Shown here: positions 1 to 8,294 of the stretch, piece after piece
How the letters are laid out: every line of letters starts with the position of its first letter
Position numbering within the stretch: the first letter of the stretch is position 1
Notes under the pieces: generated by a model
The model's input: the letters and a program-made list of their open reading frames with translations, nothing else
Told to the model about the DNA's origin: nothing
The model's database searches: none
Source of the DNA: Chersky-840 sp963810195
GTDB taxonomy: Bacteria; Actinomycetota; Acidimicrobiia; Acidimicrobiales; UBA8190
Assembly: GCA_963810195.1 (NCBI GenBank)
Contig: CAWEMO010000009.1
Span: 115,073-179,072, forward strand
Length of the DNA: 64,000 bases
Direction: 5' to 3'
Made by a program: the position numbers and the translations under genes

Positions 1-1
1 G

Positions 2-469
2 CAGGCCGCGATCGGCCACGGACCGCTCTGGTCGCAGATCGTTGCCGTGGCCGTCAGCCTGGCCGTCAACATGCTGCTCTACATGCTCGGGTTCCGGATC
101 CTCACGCCCAAGTCGATCAGGTTCGACTGCCTCATTCCCGGAGCGCTCCTGGCGGGGCTGGGGTGGACGGTCCTGCAGTATGCGGGCACGCTCCTGGTCG
201 GCCACACCCTCCGGCACGCCAACGAGACCTACGGCTACTTCGGCAGCGTCCTGGGCCTGATCTCGTTCCTGTACCTGGCGGCGGAGCTCACCGTCTACTC
301 GGCGGAGGTGAACGTGGTCCTGAAGAGGAAGCTGTACCCGCGCAGCATCGTGCAGCCTCCGCTCACCCCCGCCGACCGGGCCGTCCTCAGTGCGGTGGCC
401 GAAATGGGAGAGCGCCGTACGGAACAGCGCGTCAGCGTGGAGTTCTCCCCGACACAAGGAGACGAATAA
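2..469 (+). CDS. YihY/BrkB family inner-membrane protein, C-terminal part
   Basis: The reading frame is already open at the window edge, so only the last 155 or so codons are present. Visible are two hydrophobic segments, one around the LLYMLGFRILTP stretch and one around GSVLGLISFLYLAAELTVYSAEVN. This is the typical end of the BrkB/YihY family: a glycine-rich helix, then LYLAAE..YSAEVN, then a charged cytoplasmic tail. The family are polytopic membrane proteins without a firmly established role; the old 'ribonuclease BN' label is wrong for them. The tail after PRSIVQPPLTPADR is soluble and not conserved. No terminator was seen in the 90 bp before the convergent efflux gene. Confidence 0.85.
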   Translation, partial: QAAIGHGPLWSQIVAVAVSLAVNMLLYMLGFRILTPKSIRFDCLIPGALLAGLGWTVLQYAGTLLVGHTLRHANETYGYFGSVLGLISFLYLAAELTVYSAEVNVVLKRKLYPRSIVQPPLTPADRAVLSAVAEMGERRTEQRVSVEFSPTQGDE

Positions 470-559
470 CGCGGGCGCGCTCCGTCGACTGGCGGCGTGT
501 TCGCGTCTCCTACCGAATTCCTGACACACCCCTGCGCAGCGCCAGGGTGCCGGCAGTCC

Positions 560-2128
560 TCAGGCCACCGACTCGGCGGCCTCGGCGAGCTCGAGCTCGA
601 GCCGGGAGTCGCTGTCGACCGCTCCGGCTCGCACGGCCCGGGCTTGCACTGCCTCGGCTTCCGTCGCCGGGGCGCTCACCTGGTCACGCGACGCCCGCAC
701 GAGCGCCCCGGCGACCACTGCGGCGCCGACGAGCAGTACCGCGCTCACGGTAAAGGCCGTCGTGTACCCGTGCACCGCCGCGCTCTGCACGGCCGCCAGG
801 CTCTTGGCATGGCCGGCCAGATAGCTGGTGGCTGCAGTGGCCGCCACGGTGTTGAGCAGCGCGGTGCCGAGAGAGCCGCCGACCTGCTGCGTCGTGTTAA
901 CGAGCGCGCTCGCCACCCCGGCGTCCTTGGGCTCCACGCCGATCAGGGCCGTGCTGCTCAAGGGGACGAAGGCCATCCCCATGCCCAGGCTCACGAGGAC
1001 CTCGGGCGGGAGGACGTGGGCCAGGTACGAGCTGTCGGCGGTCAGCGCCGTGAACCACACCAGGCCGCCGCCGGCCAGGGCGAGCCCCGCGATCATCAGG
1101 GCGCGCGGACCGACCCGGGGCAGCAGACGGCTGGCCACGCCGGCACCGATGATGATCCCTCCGGAGAAAGGCAGGAAGGCGAAGCCGGTCCGCAGGGCCG
1201 AGTAGTGCAGCGTGCCCTGGAAGAAGTACGTCAGGAAGAGGAAGGTCCCCAGCATGGCGCTGCCGACGAGCAGCGACGCCAGGTACGAGCCGCCCCGGTT
1301 GCGGTCGAGGACCACACGCAGGGGGAGAAGGGGGTGCTCGGTGCGCAGCTCGACGGCGACGAACGCGGCCATGAGCAGCGCCGCGCCCGCCAGCAGGGCC
1401 AGGGTGAGAGGCGCCGCCCAACCGTGGGTGCCCGCCACGGTGAAGCCGTAGACGAGGAGGAAGAGCGCGCCGGTCACCGTCACCGCGCCCGGCAGGTCGT
1501 AGCCCCCGTTCGACTCGCCGCGGCTCTCACGGATCACGCGGCTCGCCGCCACCGCGGCCACCAGGGCGATGGGCACGTTGATGAGCAGCGTCCAACGCCA
1601 CGACGCCAGCTGCGTCAACGTCCCGCCCAGGACGAGGCCGATGGCCGCTCCCCCGCCGGCGATGGCGCCGTAGACGCCGAAGGCCCGAGCGCGCTCACGA
1701 GGCTCGGTGAAGGTCACCGTGAGCAGGGACAGGGCCGCTGGGGCCATCACCGCGGCCAGGGCTCCCTGCAGGGCGCGGGCCCCGAACAACATGGCCGAGT
1801 TCTGGGCCAGGCCGCCCAGGGCCGAAGCCGCACCGAATCCGAGCAGCCCGATGATGAACATGCGGCGCCGGCCCAGGTAGTCGGCGATCCGACCGCCGAG
1901 CAGCAGCAGGCTTCCGAAGGCCAGGGTGTAGGCGCTCATCACCCATTGCCGGTTGGCGACGGAGATGTGCAGGGCACGCTGGGCCGACGGCAGGGCGACG
2001 ATGACCACCGAGGCGTCGAGCACGATCATGAGCTGGGCCACGGCGATGACCGCCAGGGACCAGTACCGCCTGGGGTCGGGGGCTTCGGTATGGGCTGCGG
2101 TCGTCGGCGCCGTGTCTGTCGTGGTCAT
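560..2128 (-). CDS. MFS drug/proton antiporter, DHA2 (EmrB/QacA) type
   Basis: A 522-residue protein with about 14 hydrophobic segments, the usual size and topology of 14-TM DHA2 exporters. The N-terminal helix contains VLDASVVIVALPS (the D1 region), and loop 2-3 contains the MFS motif GGRIADYLGRRRMF. I placed the start at ATG 2128 because AAAGGGG lies just upstream and the canonical helix 1 begins about 25 residues later; codons further upstream run through the promoter and operator. It is transcribed divergently from a TetR gene. A perfect inverted repeat sits inside its promoter spacer, so repression by that TetR and induction by a transported compound are likely. The substrate cannot be read from the sequence. 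Confidence 0.92.
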   Translation of the reverse strand: MTTTDTAPTTAAHTEAPDPRRYWSLAVIAVAQLMIVLDASVVIVALPSAQRALHISVANRQWVMSAYTLAFGSLLLLGGRIADYLGRRRMFIIGLLGFGAASALGGLAQNSAMLFGARALQGALAAVMAPAALSLLTVTFTEPRERARAFGVYGAIAGGGAAIGLVLGGTLTQLASWRWTLLINVPIALVAAVAASRVIRESRGESNGGYDLPGAVTVTGALFLLVYGFTVAGTHGWAAPLTLALLAGAALLMAAFVAVELRTEHPLLPLRVVLDRNRGGSYLASLLVGSAMLGTFLFLTYFFQGTLHYSALRTGFAFLPFSGGIIIGAGVASRLLPRVGPRALMIAGLALAGGGLVWFTALTADSSYLAHVLPPEVLVSLGMGMAFVPLSSTALIGVEPKDAGVASALVNTTQQVGGSLGTALLNTVAATAATSYLAGHAKSLAAVQSAAVHGYTTAFTVSAVLLVGAAVVAGALVRASRDQVSAPATEAEAVQARAVRAGAVDSDSRLELELAEAAESVA

Positions 2129-2245
2129 GGGGCACCCCTTTCCGTGCGGTGGCGGGCGAGAGATCCGGTCACATCCGGCCCCCGGTCCTGGCCTTTTCAG
2201 GCCCGAGGGGACTACAATCGGAGTGAAGGTTCCGGTTTCATGGGT

Positions 2246-2275
2246 ACTATACGGAACGTGCGTTCCGCTTGTCAA
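2246..2275 (-). promoter_or_regulatory. Promoter of the MFS efflux gene
   Basis: On the minus strand TTGACA (2270-2275) and TATAGT (2246-2251) are separated by exactly 18 bp. This is a near-consensus housekeeping promoter and the best in the window. The whole spacer is occupied by the TetR operator candidate. The predicted transcript would start about 110 bp before the efflux start codon. Confidence 0.8.
2252..2267. promoter_or_regulatory. TetR operator candidate (perfect 7-bp inverted repeat)
   Basis: CGGAACG-TG-CGTTCCG is a perfect dyad lying between the -35 and -10 boxes of the efflux promoter and about 30 bp before the divergent TetR start. A repressor bound here would exclude RNA polymerase from the efflux promoter and could also regulate its own gene. 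This arrangement matches classic TetR/TetA-like switches. Binding itself is inferred. Confidence 0.75.
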
Positions 2276-2298
2276 CCGGATGTTGGGGGCCCAACGTC

Positions 2299-2952
2299 AT
2301 GACCGCCAAGACACACACCGCCCCGGGCGCGAGCCCCGAGGCGCCCGAGGTCGAGAGCGAAGCCGTGGACCCCGAACGTGGCGGGTGCCGGCCCATGCGG
2401 GCTGATGCCGTCAAGAACCGTCAGCGCATCCTCGACGCGGCCGAGGCCATCTTCGCCACCGAGGGCCTGTCGGTCCCCATCGACACCGTGGCCGAGCGGG
2501 CGGGGGTCGGCGTGGGGACCCTGTACCGCCACTTCCCCACCAAAGAGGCGTTGTTCGAAGCCATCGTCACGGCCCGTCTCGAGTCCCTCCTCGAGCTCGC
2601 CAAGGCACACGCCGGCGCCACCGATCCGGGGGGCGCGCTCTTCGCCTTCCTCGGCGAATTCGCCCAACAGGCGTCGGCGAAGCACGACCTCTTCGACGCG
2701 TTGAGCTCGGCGGGCATCGACATCAAGTCGAGCTGTGCGGAGATGGTCGACGAGATGAAGCGGTGCATCGACGTGCTCCTGCAGCGGGCCGTGTCGGCGC
2801 ACTGCGTTCGCAACGACGTGTCGACCGACGAGATGATCGGTCTCGTCGTCGGGGTCTGCCAGGGCGGAGGCCACTCCGGATACGACGACGCCACCGTGCA
2901 ACGCATGGTGGGCATCGTGTGCGACGGGTTGCGACCCCCCGTCAAGACCTAG
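2299..2952 (+). CDS. TetR family transcriptional regulator
   Basis: About 217 residues. A helix-turn-helix of TetR type follows a 32-residue polar leader: the block NRQRILDAAEAIFA precedes the recognition region TVAERAGVGVGTLYRHF. The rest is a helical ligand-binding domain with no recognisable specificity. Two starts are plausible: ATG 2299, used here, and ATG 2395 (MRADAVKN), which would remove the non-conserved leader and give a more typical length of about 185 residues. Its position back to back with an efflux pump, with a dyad operator between them, makes local repression of the pump the most likely job. Confidence 0.88.
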   Translation: MTAKTHTAPGASPEAPEVESEAVDPERGGCRPMRADAVKNRQRILDAAEAIFATEGLSVPIDTVAERAGVGVGTLYRHFPTKEALFEAIVTARLESLLELAKAHAGATDPGGALFAFLGEFAQQASAKHDLFDALSSAGIDIKSSCAEMVDEMKRCIDVLLQRAVSAHCVRNDVSTDEMIGLVVGVCQGGGHSGYDDATVQRMVGIVCDGLRPPVKT

Positions 2953-3001
2953 GCGGCGCAAGCAGGCGACGGGCCCGCTTCGGCTGGGCCATGATGCGGC
3001 C

Positions 3002-3835
3002 ATGCCAGAAGCGCAACTGCCCGGGGTCAGAATCGCCTACGACGTGTTCGGGCCCGACACCGGTGAGCCCGTGGTGCTCGTGTGCGGCCTCAGCCAGCCC
3101 GCCTTGGCCTGGCACTTCGCCACGGTCCCGGCGCTCACCGAGGCCGGGTACCGGGTCGTGACTTTCGACAATCGGGGTGTGGCCCCGTCGTCGGCCCCTC
3201 CTGCCCCGTACAGCGTCGACGAGATGGTGGACGACACCGTCGGCCTGCTCGACCACATCGGGCTGGAGGCGGTGCACATCGTCGGCTACTCCATGGGCGG
3301 ATGGATCGCCGAGACGCTCGCCTACCGTCGTCCCGAGCGGGTGCGGTCCGCCGTCTTCATCGGCAGCTGCAACGTCGGGACGTCGTGGGAGAAGGCCATC
3401 ACCACCGTGGAGCGCGACATGGCTCGACTCGACAACGAGCTGCCCCTGTGGTTCAACGCTGTGGAGACGATGCGGTACCTGCCCAACCACGAATTGCAGC
3501 AGGACGACGTCGTCGACCAGTGGCTCGAGATGATCGGCGACCTCGAGCCGTGGCCCAACCCGGGCCGGCTCGGCCAGTACGAGGCGGCCCTCGCCTGGTC
3601 GCTCGACGTCGAGCGGATCCGGCGGTGGCCGGAGCTGGCGAGACCGTGCCTGGTGCTGTCCTTCGAGCACGACGTGGACTCCCCGCCGGCGCGGGCGCGC
3701 CAAGCGGCGGACGCCATCCCCGGGGCCCGGTTCGTCGAACTGGCCGGAGCGAGCCATCTCGGCGTGTTCACGCACGGCGACGCGGTGGCGCGCACGATCC
3801 TGAGCTTTTTGGCCGAATCCCCCCCGGCGGGTTGA
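3002..3835 (+). CDS. Alpha/beta hydrolase
   Basis: A 277-residue single-domain alpha/beta hydrolase. The nucleophile elbow GYSMGG places Ser at about residue 97, the acid is probably Asp 224 in FEHDVD, and the His is near residue 252 in GASHLG, so the triad is complete. An oxyanion loop VCGL follows the second strand. No signal peptide or membrane segment is present, so it is probably cytoplasmic. It follows the TetR gene by 49 bp on the same strand and could be co-transcribed. The family covers esterases, lactonases and C-C hydrolases, and the substrate cannot be assigned. Confidence 0.88.
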   Translation: MPEAQLPGVRIAYDVFGPDTGEPVVLVCGLSQPALAWHFATVPALTEAGYRVVTFDNRGVAPSSAPPAPYSVDEMVDDTVGLLDHIGLEAVHIVGYSMGGWIAETLAYRRPERVRSAVFIGSCNVGTSWEKAITTVERDMARLDNELPLWFNAVETMRYLPNHELQQDDVVDQWLEMIGDLEPWPNPGRLGQYEAALAWSLDVERIRRWPELARPCLVLSFEHDVDSPPARARQAADAIPGARFVELAGASHLGVFTHGDAVARTILSFLAESPPAG

Positions 3836-3841
3836 CCCGCG

Positions 3842-4507
3842 CTACCCCAGGGGGGCGCCCACCGCAGCGATCAGGTTCTTGTAGGCCTGCTCCCCCATGG
3901 TGCTCCACATCTCCACCGCCGGTGGCGGCATGGTGGCGAGCATCTCGTCGCGCTGGGTCTGGGTCATGCGCTCGCGGATGAGACCGAGCACCAGCCAGAT
4001 CTTGTCGCCGCTGAAACTGCCCATGGCGTGACCGGGAAGGGCCGCCCACTCCTCGATCGAAAGATGCTCGGCACACAACGGCAGCACCCGGCGCTCCTCC
4101 TCACCGAGGTGCTCCTCGAGCCGTCCCGCCAGCTCGCCCAGTGCCGAGGCCGCGTCCGCCTGGGCGGCGGACTCCCCACCGGCCCACGCCGAGAGCGAGC
4201 CCGCCGACCGTTGCACGAGCGCGACCACATCCGCGTGTTGCGCCGCCATGAGGTCCAACAGCTCGAGCTGCTCGGGGCACCGCTCGCGCAGCCGCGGGAA
4301 GATCAGCTGCTCCTCTCCGTCGTGGTGCACGTGGAGGAAGTCGAGCACGTTGTCATAGAGGTTCGTGATCAGCTCGACGCGCTCGGTGTCCGAGGCGGAC
4401 ACGCCGTCGACGAGCTGGGGAGCACTTCCGAGCGAGTCCCGCAGCGCCTGGTGCACGGCGAACATCTCCGTGACGTCGGGACGGGGGGCGTCGTGTGCGG
4501 TTGTCAT
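3842..4507 (-). CDS. Hemerythrin-like (HHE) domain protein
   Basis: 221 residues rich in helices, with the His/Glu pattern of a four-helix hemerythrin bundle: an early HQALRDS, then HVHHDGEEQLIFPRL, a mid-protein QHADVV, and EEHLGEEERRVLP. These supply the usual di-iron ligands, mostly as HxxxE/HHxxE pairs. The C-terminal helices contain an extension (MTQTQRDEMLATMPP). Family members bind oxygen or sense redox and NO, and in actinobacteria they are often stand-alone stress proteins. It converges on the hydrolase gene with a 6-bp gap. No membrane segment. Confidence 0.85.
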   Translation of the reverse strand: MTTAHDAPRPDVTEMFAVHQALRDSLGSAPQLVDGVSASDTERVELITNLYDNVLDFLHVHHDGEEQLIFPRLRERCPEQLELLDLMAAQHADVVALVQRSAGSLSAWAGGESAAQADAASALGELAGRLEEHLGEEERRVLPLCAEHLSIEEWAALPGHAMGSFSGDKIWLVLGLIRERMTQTQRDEMLATMPPPAVEMWSTMGEQAYKNLIAAVGAPLG

Positions 4508-5000
4508 GGCAGCTCCATCCGTTGCAGCTCAGGTCCGTCGCCGGGCAACTCTAGGAAATCGGAGCCGGCCGTGCCCAGCCCGCCGTGCCCAGCCCGCCGT
4601 GCCCAGCCCGCCGTGCCCAGCCCGCCGGCGCCGGCCCACTACCCCATCACGCCGCGGCCCGGGAGGGAAGAGGATGGTCGGCAGTGCGCCGGGCGCTCCG
4701 CCCGGCGACGGCTCGGCCTTCGACGGTAACGCCGCGTAGTAGTCCGGGCGGCCTTGCCCAGCCGCCTCGTCGACGCTGTGCCCGGTGGGCTCGACGCGCC
4801 GCCTGTTCGACACCGGGCTGAGGCCCCCATGCACGGGCACGGCGGTGTCACAGCGGGCTGACACGCGCCTCGGCGCCATGGGGGGGCCCGGAGGGTCCGG
4901 TGGGTGGCCGGGCCCGAAGGGCGAAATCCGCCCCGTGAACTGCAAAGACGTGCAACGGGTCAAGGACGGGGCCTCGCCTGTCGAAAACTTTCCGGAGCCC
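4508..5000. other. Non-coding stretch between hemerythrin-like gene and diguanylate cyclase
   Basis: No convincing coding frame. It contains a four-copy 14-bp tandem repeat (4571-4626), a 6-bp dyad GTGTCA/TGACAC with an 8-bp spacer (4845-4864), and GC-rich hairpins just before the cyclase start. No clear promoter boxes were found for either flanking gene. Confidence 0.5.
4571..4626. repeat. Tandem repeat, 4 x 14 bp
   Basis: Four perfect copies of GTGCCCAGCCCGCC lie in the upstream region of the divergent hemerythrin-like and cyclase genes. Unit length is not a multiple of 3 and no gene crosses it. It is a candidate variable-number repeat. Confidence 0.85.
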
Positions 5001-6953
5001 ATGGCAACGACACCCCAGAACCAGTCCGGTGGCGGCACCCGGCCAACCGCAGGCGAGGCGAGATCCGGTGCGGAGCTCGAGGAGGAGCAACGCGCTTCGG
5101 GTGCCAAGTCATTCCGGCACCCCGGGGTCCGGCTGCTGCTCACCCTGGTGGTCCTGCTGCCGATGCTCGCCACGGGGATCCTCATCGTCTCGTCCGCCGT
5201 CTCGGCGCTGAGGTTCCGCCAGAACGCCGAGGTGGTGGCCAAGGAAGCCACCGACCTGCAGGTCGTCGCCTCGGCCCGGGCCCAGATGAACTCGCTCGAG
5301 GTCCCGCTGTCCGCGGTGTCCTACGCGGCGCAGATCGGCATCGGCGAGCCCGAGCTCGACACGCTGCTGCACCCGGCGGTCCCCTACAGCCAGCAGCTGC
5401 AGCAGGCCACCGCCAACATCGCCGACTTCCCGACGTTCTCGTCCACACCCACGCTGCGGGCCGACGTCCTCGAACTGCAGGCGATGATCCCCCGCGTGGC
5501 CGCGAAGTCGGTGTCGTTCACCGACGTGCACAACTTCCTCGACAAGATGGCGACCGACATCGACCAGGTCTGGTACGGCGACTACAACCGCCTGCAGGCC
5601 GACATCGCCACGTGGCAACCGCCGGGATCGTTCGAAGTGCACGCGTCGGCACTGCGCCAGACCTACCAGGCCTTCCTGGCCGGAGGCCAAGAGATCGAGG
5701 GCGCCATCTTCGTCCTCGAGGGCATTGGTCCGGCCGACTCCAAGCAGGTGCTCATCCAGGCCGCCGGCGACTTCAAGGCCGCTACCGGGGAGTTCGCCGG
5801 GCAGCTCAGCCCCAACGCCGAGCAGGCGTGGCGCCACCTGCAGACCGATCCGTCGGACCGGGCCTTCGCGGCCACCATCCAACAGGGGGTCTCGGTCGCC
5901 GTCAACGCCACCGCGCCACCGTTCGTCGGCAACACGACGTTCGCGGGCACGTCCATGACGCCGGGGATCCACTACCTCACCGACCTCGACAAGCTCGTGA
6001 CGTCTGCGTCCCAGGACCTCCACAACACGGCACTGGCACAGGCCTCGGCCGCCTCGGGCCGGCTCTTCGGCGAGATCGTCTTCCTCGCCCTGCTGGCGCT
6101 GGTGTGCCTGGGTGGCGTCGTGGTCGGCGGCCGGGTGCTCACCCGGCCGCTCAAGAAGCTGGCCGCCGCGGCCCAGCAGGTCCACAGCGGGGACTTCGAC
6201 CTGGCCCGGCTGCCCGACTCCGGCCCCCGCGAGGTCGTCACCACCACTGAAGCGTTCAACGACATGGCCTCCACGCTGCGAGCGGTCGAGGCCAAGGCCG
6301 TGGCGCTCGCGGCCGAGGACCTCTCCGACCCCGAACTGCTCACCCCGCTTCCCGGCCGGACCGGGCACGCCCTGCAGGCCTCGGTCGACACGCTCGCCAT
6401 CCGGATCCGCGAGCGCGAGCTGCAGCGCCAGCTCCTGCACGAGGCGGCCACCCATGACGCGCTCACGGGGTTGCTCAACCGCGCCGCGATCTTCGACTTC
6501 CTCACCCACGACGTGAGCCGGCGCCGGGGAGCGGGCGAGACCGTGGCCGTGCTCTTCATCGACCTCGACGGGCTCAAGCCGTTGAACGACACCTACGGGC
6601 ACGAGGTGGGCGACACCGCCATCCTCGCCACCGCCATGGCCCTGATGCAGGCCACCTACGAGTGCGACGTGGTGGGACGCCTCGGCGGCGACGAGTTCCT
6701 GGTCGTGTTGTGCCACGACCACAGCTGCAGCGGCGACACCGTGGTGGAGCGCATCCGCGACAGCGTGGCGCAGTGCCGGATCCCCGTGCAGGACGTGCTC
6801 GTGCCCCTGGAGGCGAGCGTGGGTGTGGCGTTGGCGCAGTGCGACACCGACACCGACCCCATGCTGCTCGTGCGTCAGGCCGACGAGGCGATGTACGAGG
6901 CCAAGAAGACCGCCCGCGCCATCCGGGACCGCTTCACCGCCGCCAACAGCTGA
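5001..6953 (+). CDS. Membrane-bound diguanylate cyclase (HAMP-like linker, GGDEF)
   Basis: About 650 residues from ATG 5001, which has a close GGAG. Order: short cytoplasmic N-terminus, TM helix near residues 40-62 (LLLTLVVLLPMLATGILIV), an extracytoplasmic sensor region of about 280 residues, TM2 near 350 (IVFLALLALVCLGGVVVGG), a HAMP-like linker (TRPLKKLAAAAQQ), then a GGDEF domain. The catalytic loop RLGGDEF and the metal site FIDLDGLKPLND are intact, so it should make c-di-GMP. The inhibitory I-site expected five residues before GGDEF reads YECD where RxxD is usual, so product inhibition may be lost. An upstream in-frame extension to 4785 lacks conserved character. The sensed signal is unknown. 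Confidence 0.9.
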   Translation: MATTPQNQSGGGTRPTAGEARSGAELEEEQRASGAKSFRHPGVRLLLTLVVLLPMLATGILIVSSAVSALRFRQNAEVVAKEATDLQVVASARAQMNSLEVPLSAVSYAAQIGIGEPELDTLLHPAVPYSQQLQQATANIADFPTFSSTPTLRADVLELQAMIPRVAAKSVSFTDVHNFLDKMATDIDQVWYGDYNRLQADIATWQPPGSFEVHASALRQTYQAFLAGGQEIEGAIFVLEGIGPADSKQVLIQAAGDFKAATGEFAGQLSPNAEQAWRHLQTDPSDRAFAATIQQGVSVAVNATAPPFVGNTTFAGTSMTPGIHYLTDLDKLVTSASQDLHNTALAQASAASGRLFGEIVFLALLALVCLGGVVVGGRVLTRPLKKLAAAAQQVHSGDFDLARLPDSGPREVVTTTEAFNDMASTLRAVEAKAVALAAEDLSDPELLTPLPGRTGHALQASVDTLAIRIRERELQRQLLHEAATHDALTGLLNRAAIFDFLTHDVSRRRGAGETVAVLFIDLDGLKPLNDTYGHEVGDTAILATAMALMQATYECDVVGRLGGDEFLVVLCHDHSCSGDTVVERIRDSVAQCRIPVQDVLVPLEASVGVALAQCDTDTDPMLLVRQADEAMYEAKKTARAIRDRFTAANS

Positions 6954-6963
6954 CCCCAGTCGC

Positions 6964-7728
6964 TCACGGATGCCAGCAGGTGTCGGCGAGCCCGCGGCGC
7001 GGGTCTTGCACCTCGATCCCTTCGAAGTCGGCCAGGGTGCTGATGCGGAACTGGTCGTCGCGCGCCGTGGCCTGCTCCATTTGGCGCCGGCGCGCCTCGT
7101 AGTAGCGCCTCCGGTCGTAGCCGTCGCCTTCCGGGGCGTAGCTGGCCACCAGGACGCGCCGCGAGGTCGCGCTCTGGTTGGCCTCGCTGTAGTGCGGGGT
7201 GAGCCCTCCGATGCACAAGGCGTCACCGGGGGCCAGCTCGACCGGTTCCCACGACAGTGACGCCACCACCGCCGGGTCGAGGACCCCCCGCCCGTCGGTC
7301 GGGAGCAGCTCTTGCACCCCGAGGGCGACCCAGACACATCCGGAGGTCGTGGTGCACTCGTCCACGGCGACCAGGATCGAGAGCACGCGCGACGCGCCCG
7401 GATAGGCCGCCAGGTCCTGGTGGGGGCTGAAGCCGGCGCCACCGGGCTGCTTGTAGTTGATCTTGTCCTTGAAGTCGACCACACGCCCGCCGAGCTCGGA
7501 CGCCGCCAGCCCCGCCAGCACCCCGCGGGCGAGCCCGGCGATGCCGGAATGGCACGCCGAGACGTTCTCGGTCCGGCAGATGGTGTCCCCCGCCGGCGTG
7601 CGCTCGGCGTACTGGCCCCAGCGGTGGCTCCCCGCCGGCCACGCTTGGACCACACCGGTCCAGGCCCGCAGGGCCTCGAGGTCGGGGCCGGCGACGACGC
7701 CCCGACGGATGGGCAGGGTCTCGCTCAC
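6964..7728 (-). CDS. PhyH-type Fe(II)/2-oxoglutarate dioxygenase, PhnY*/TmpA-like phosphonate hydroxylase
   Basis: 254 residues of phytanoyl-CoA-dioxygenase fold. The iron site is visible as HQD in GFSPHQDLAAYP and a distal His in GGLTPHYSEAN. A following SRRVLVASYAP supplies the basic residue that usually holds 2-oxoglutarate. The block DKINYKQPGGAGF resembles the 2-aminoethylphosphonate hydroxylase PhnY* and the trimethylated-substrate enzyme TmpA. Start is GTG 7728 with GGAGGT seven bases upstream. It overlaps the stop of the HD oxygenase gene by GTGA, so translation is coupled. Inferred role: alpha-hydroxylation of an aminoalkylphosphonate, feeding the PhnZ-like partner. PhyH proteins act on many substrates, but this pairing strongly favours phosphonates. 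Confidence 0.85.
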   Translation of the reverse strand: MSETLPIRRGVVAGPDLEALRAWTGVVQAWPAGSHRWGQYAERTPAGDTICRTENVSACHSGIAGLARGVLAGLAASELGGRVVDFKDKINYKQPGGAGFSPHQDLAAYPGASRVLSILVAVDECTTTSGCVWVALGVQELLPTDGRGVLDPAVVASLSWEPVELAPGDALCIGGLTPHYSEANQSATSRRVLVASYAPEGDGYDRRRYYEARRRQMEQATARDDQFRISTLADFEGIEVQDPRRGLADTCWHP

Positions 7729-8294
7729 CCCGGCACCTCCCGGCGCCCCGGCGCGCCCCGGCGCGTCTGCTCGTCGCGGCGCGCCGCCACGTCCGCGAGC
7801 ACCGGCACCCAGTGCGCCAGGGGCGGGACCCGGCGACCCGGCACCTTGGCGGCGTCGTCGGCGCGGCGCAGCTCGACGGCGTCGGCGGCGTGGGGCCCCG
7901 ACAAGAACGACGCCATCTCGTCGGGAGAGAGCGGACCGCCCTGGACGCCGAGGGTACGCGTGCTCACCGAGGAGAGCCGCGCCCGGTACGAGGCGTCGGT
8001 CGTGACGAGATAGCGCTTGGCGGGGACATGACCCTCGACCAGGCCGGCCACCCGGTCCCCGAGGAGGGTGCGCACGCGCTGCGCACCGAGCACGCCGTGG
8101 CGGTCGTCGGGCCCGTAGCGGTGCCCGATGTCGTGGACCAGCCCCGCCAGCTGCAGCTCCGGGTCGGCAGGACGGACCCGGGCCAGTTCGAAGGCGCACT
8201 GCAGGCCATGGTCGAGCTCGCTCAGCCCCTCGGTGTCCTCCGACAGCTCCGACGCCATCGACTCCAGCACTTCGAGCAGCTCGGGGAGCGTCAC
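7725..8294 (-). CDS. PhnZ/TmpB-like HD-domain mixed-valent di-iron oxygenase (Phn-HD family)
   Basis: 189 residues from a GTG that overlaps the preceding stop as GTGA. HD-domain ligands are visible: His29 in DHGLQCA, His54-Asp55 in LVHDIGH, His66, His89 in EGHVPAKRYL, and an Asp in RRADDAAKVPGRR. The KRYL, LGVQGG and DDxAKxPGRR blocks are those of PhnZ-type enzymes and of the 'phosphonate degradation operon HDIG' family (TIGR03276 by recollection), and are not typical of ordinary HD phosphohydrolases. PhnZ oxidatively cleaves the C-P bond of 1-hydroxy-2-aminoethylphosphonate, giving glycine and phosphate. The Glu seven residues before His29 is kept, but the Tyr remembered ten residues before it in PhnZ appears here as Glu19. 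No close start alternative exists. Confidence 0.87.
   Translation of the reverse strand: MTLPELLEVLESMASELSEDTEGLSELDHGLQCAFELARVRPADPELQLAGLVHDIGHRYGPDDRHGVLGAQRVRTLLGDRVAGLVEGHVPAKRYLVTTDASYRARLSSVSTRTLGVQGGPLSPDEMASFLSGPHAADAVELRRADDAAKVPGRRVPPLAHWVPVLADVAARRDEQTRRGAPGRREVPG

Noticed and set aside
4920..5000. c-di-GMP (GEMM-like) riboswitch before the cyclase, prompted by a GCAAAG element
   Set aside because: The flanking stems and the second conserved block of the class I riboswitch cannot be matched.
5109..7655. Long minus-strand frame antisense to the diguanylate cyclase
   Set aside because: Low-complexity Arg/Gly/Val composition typical of the complement of a high-GC gene; the plus-strand gene has clear domains.
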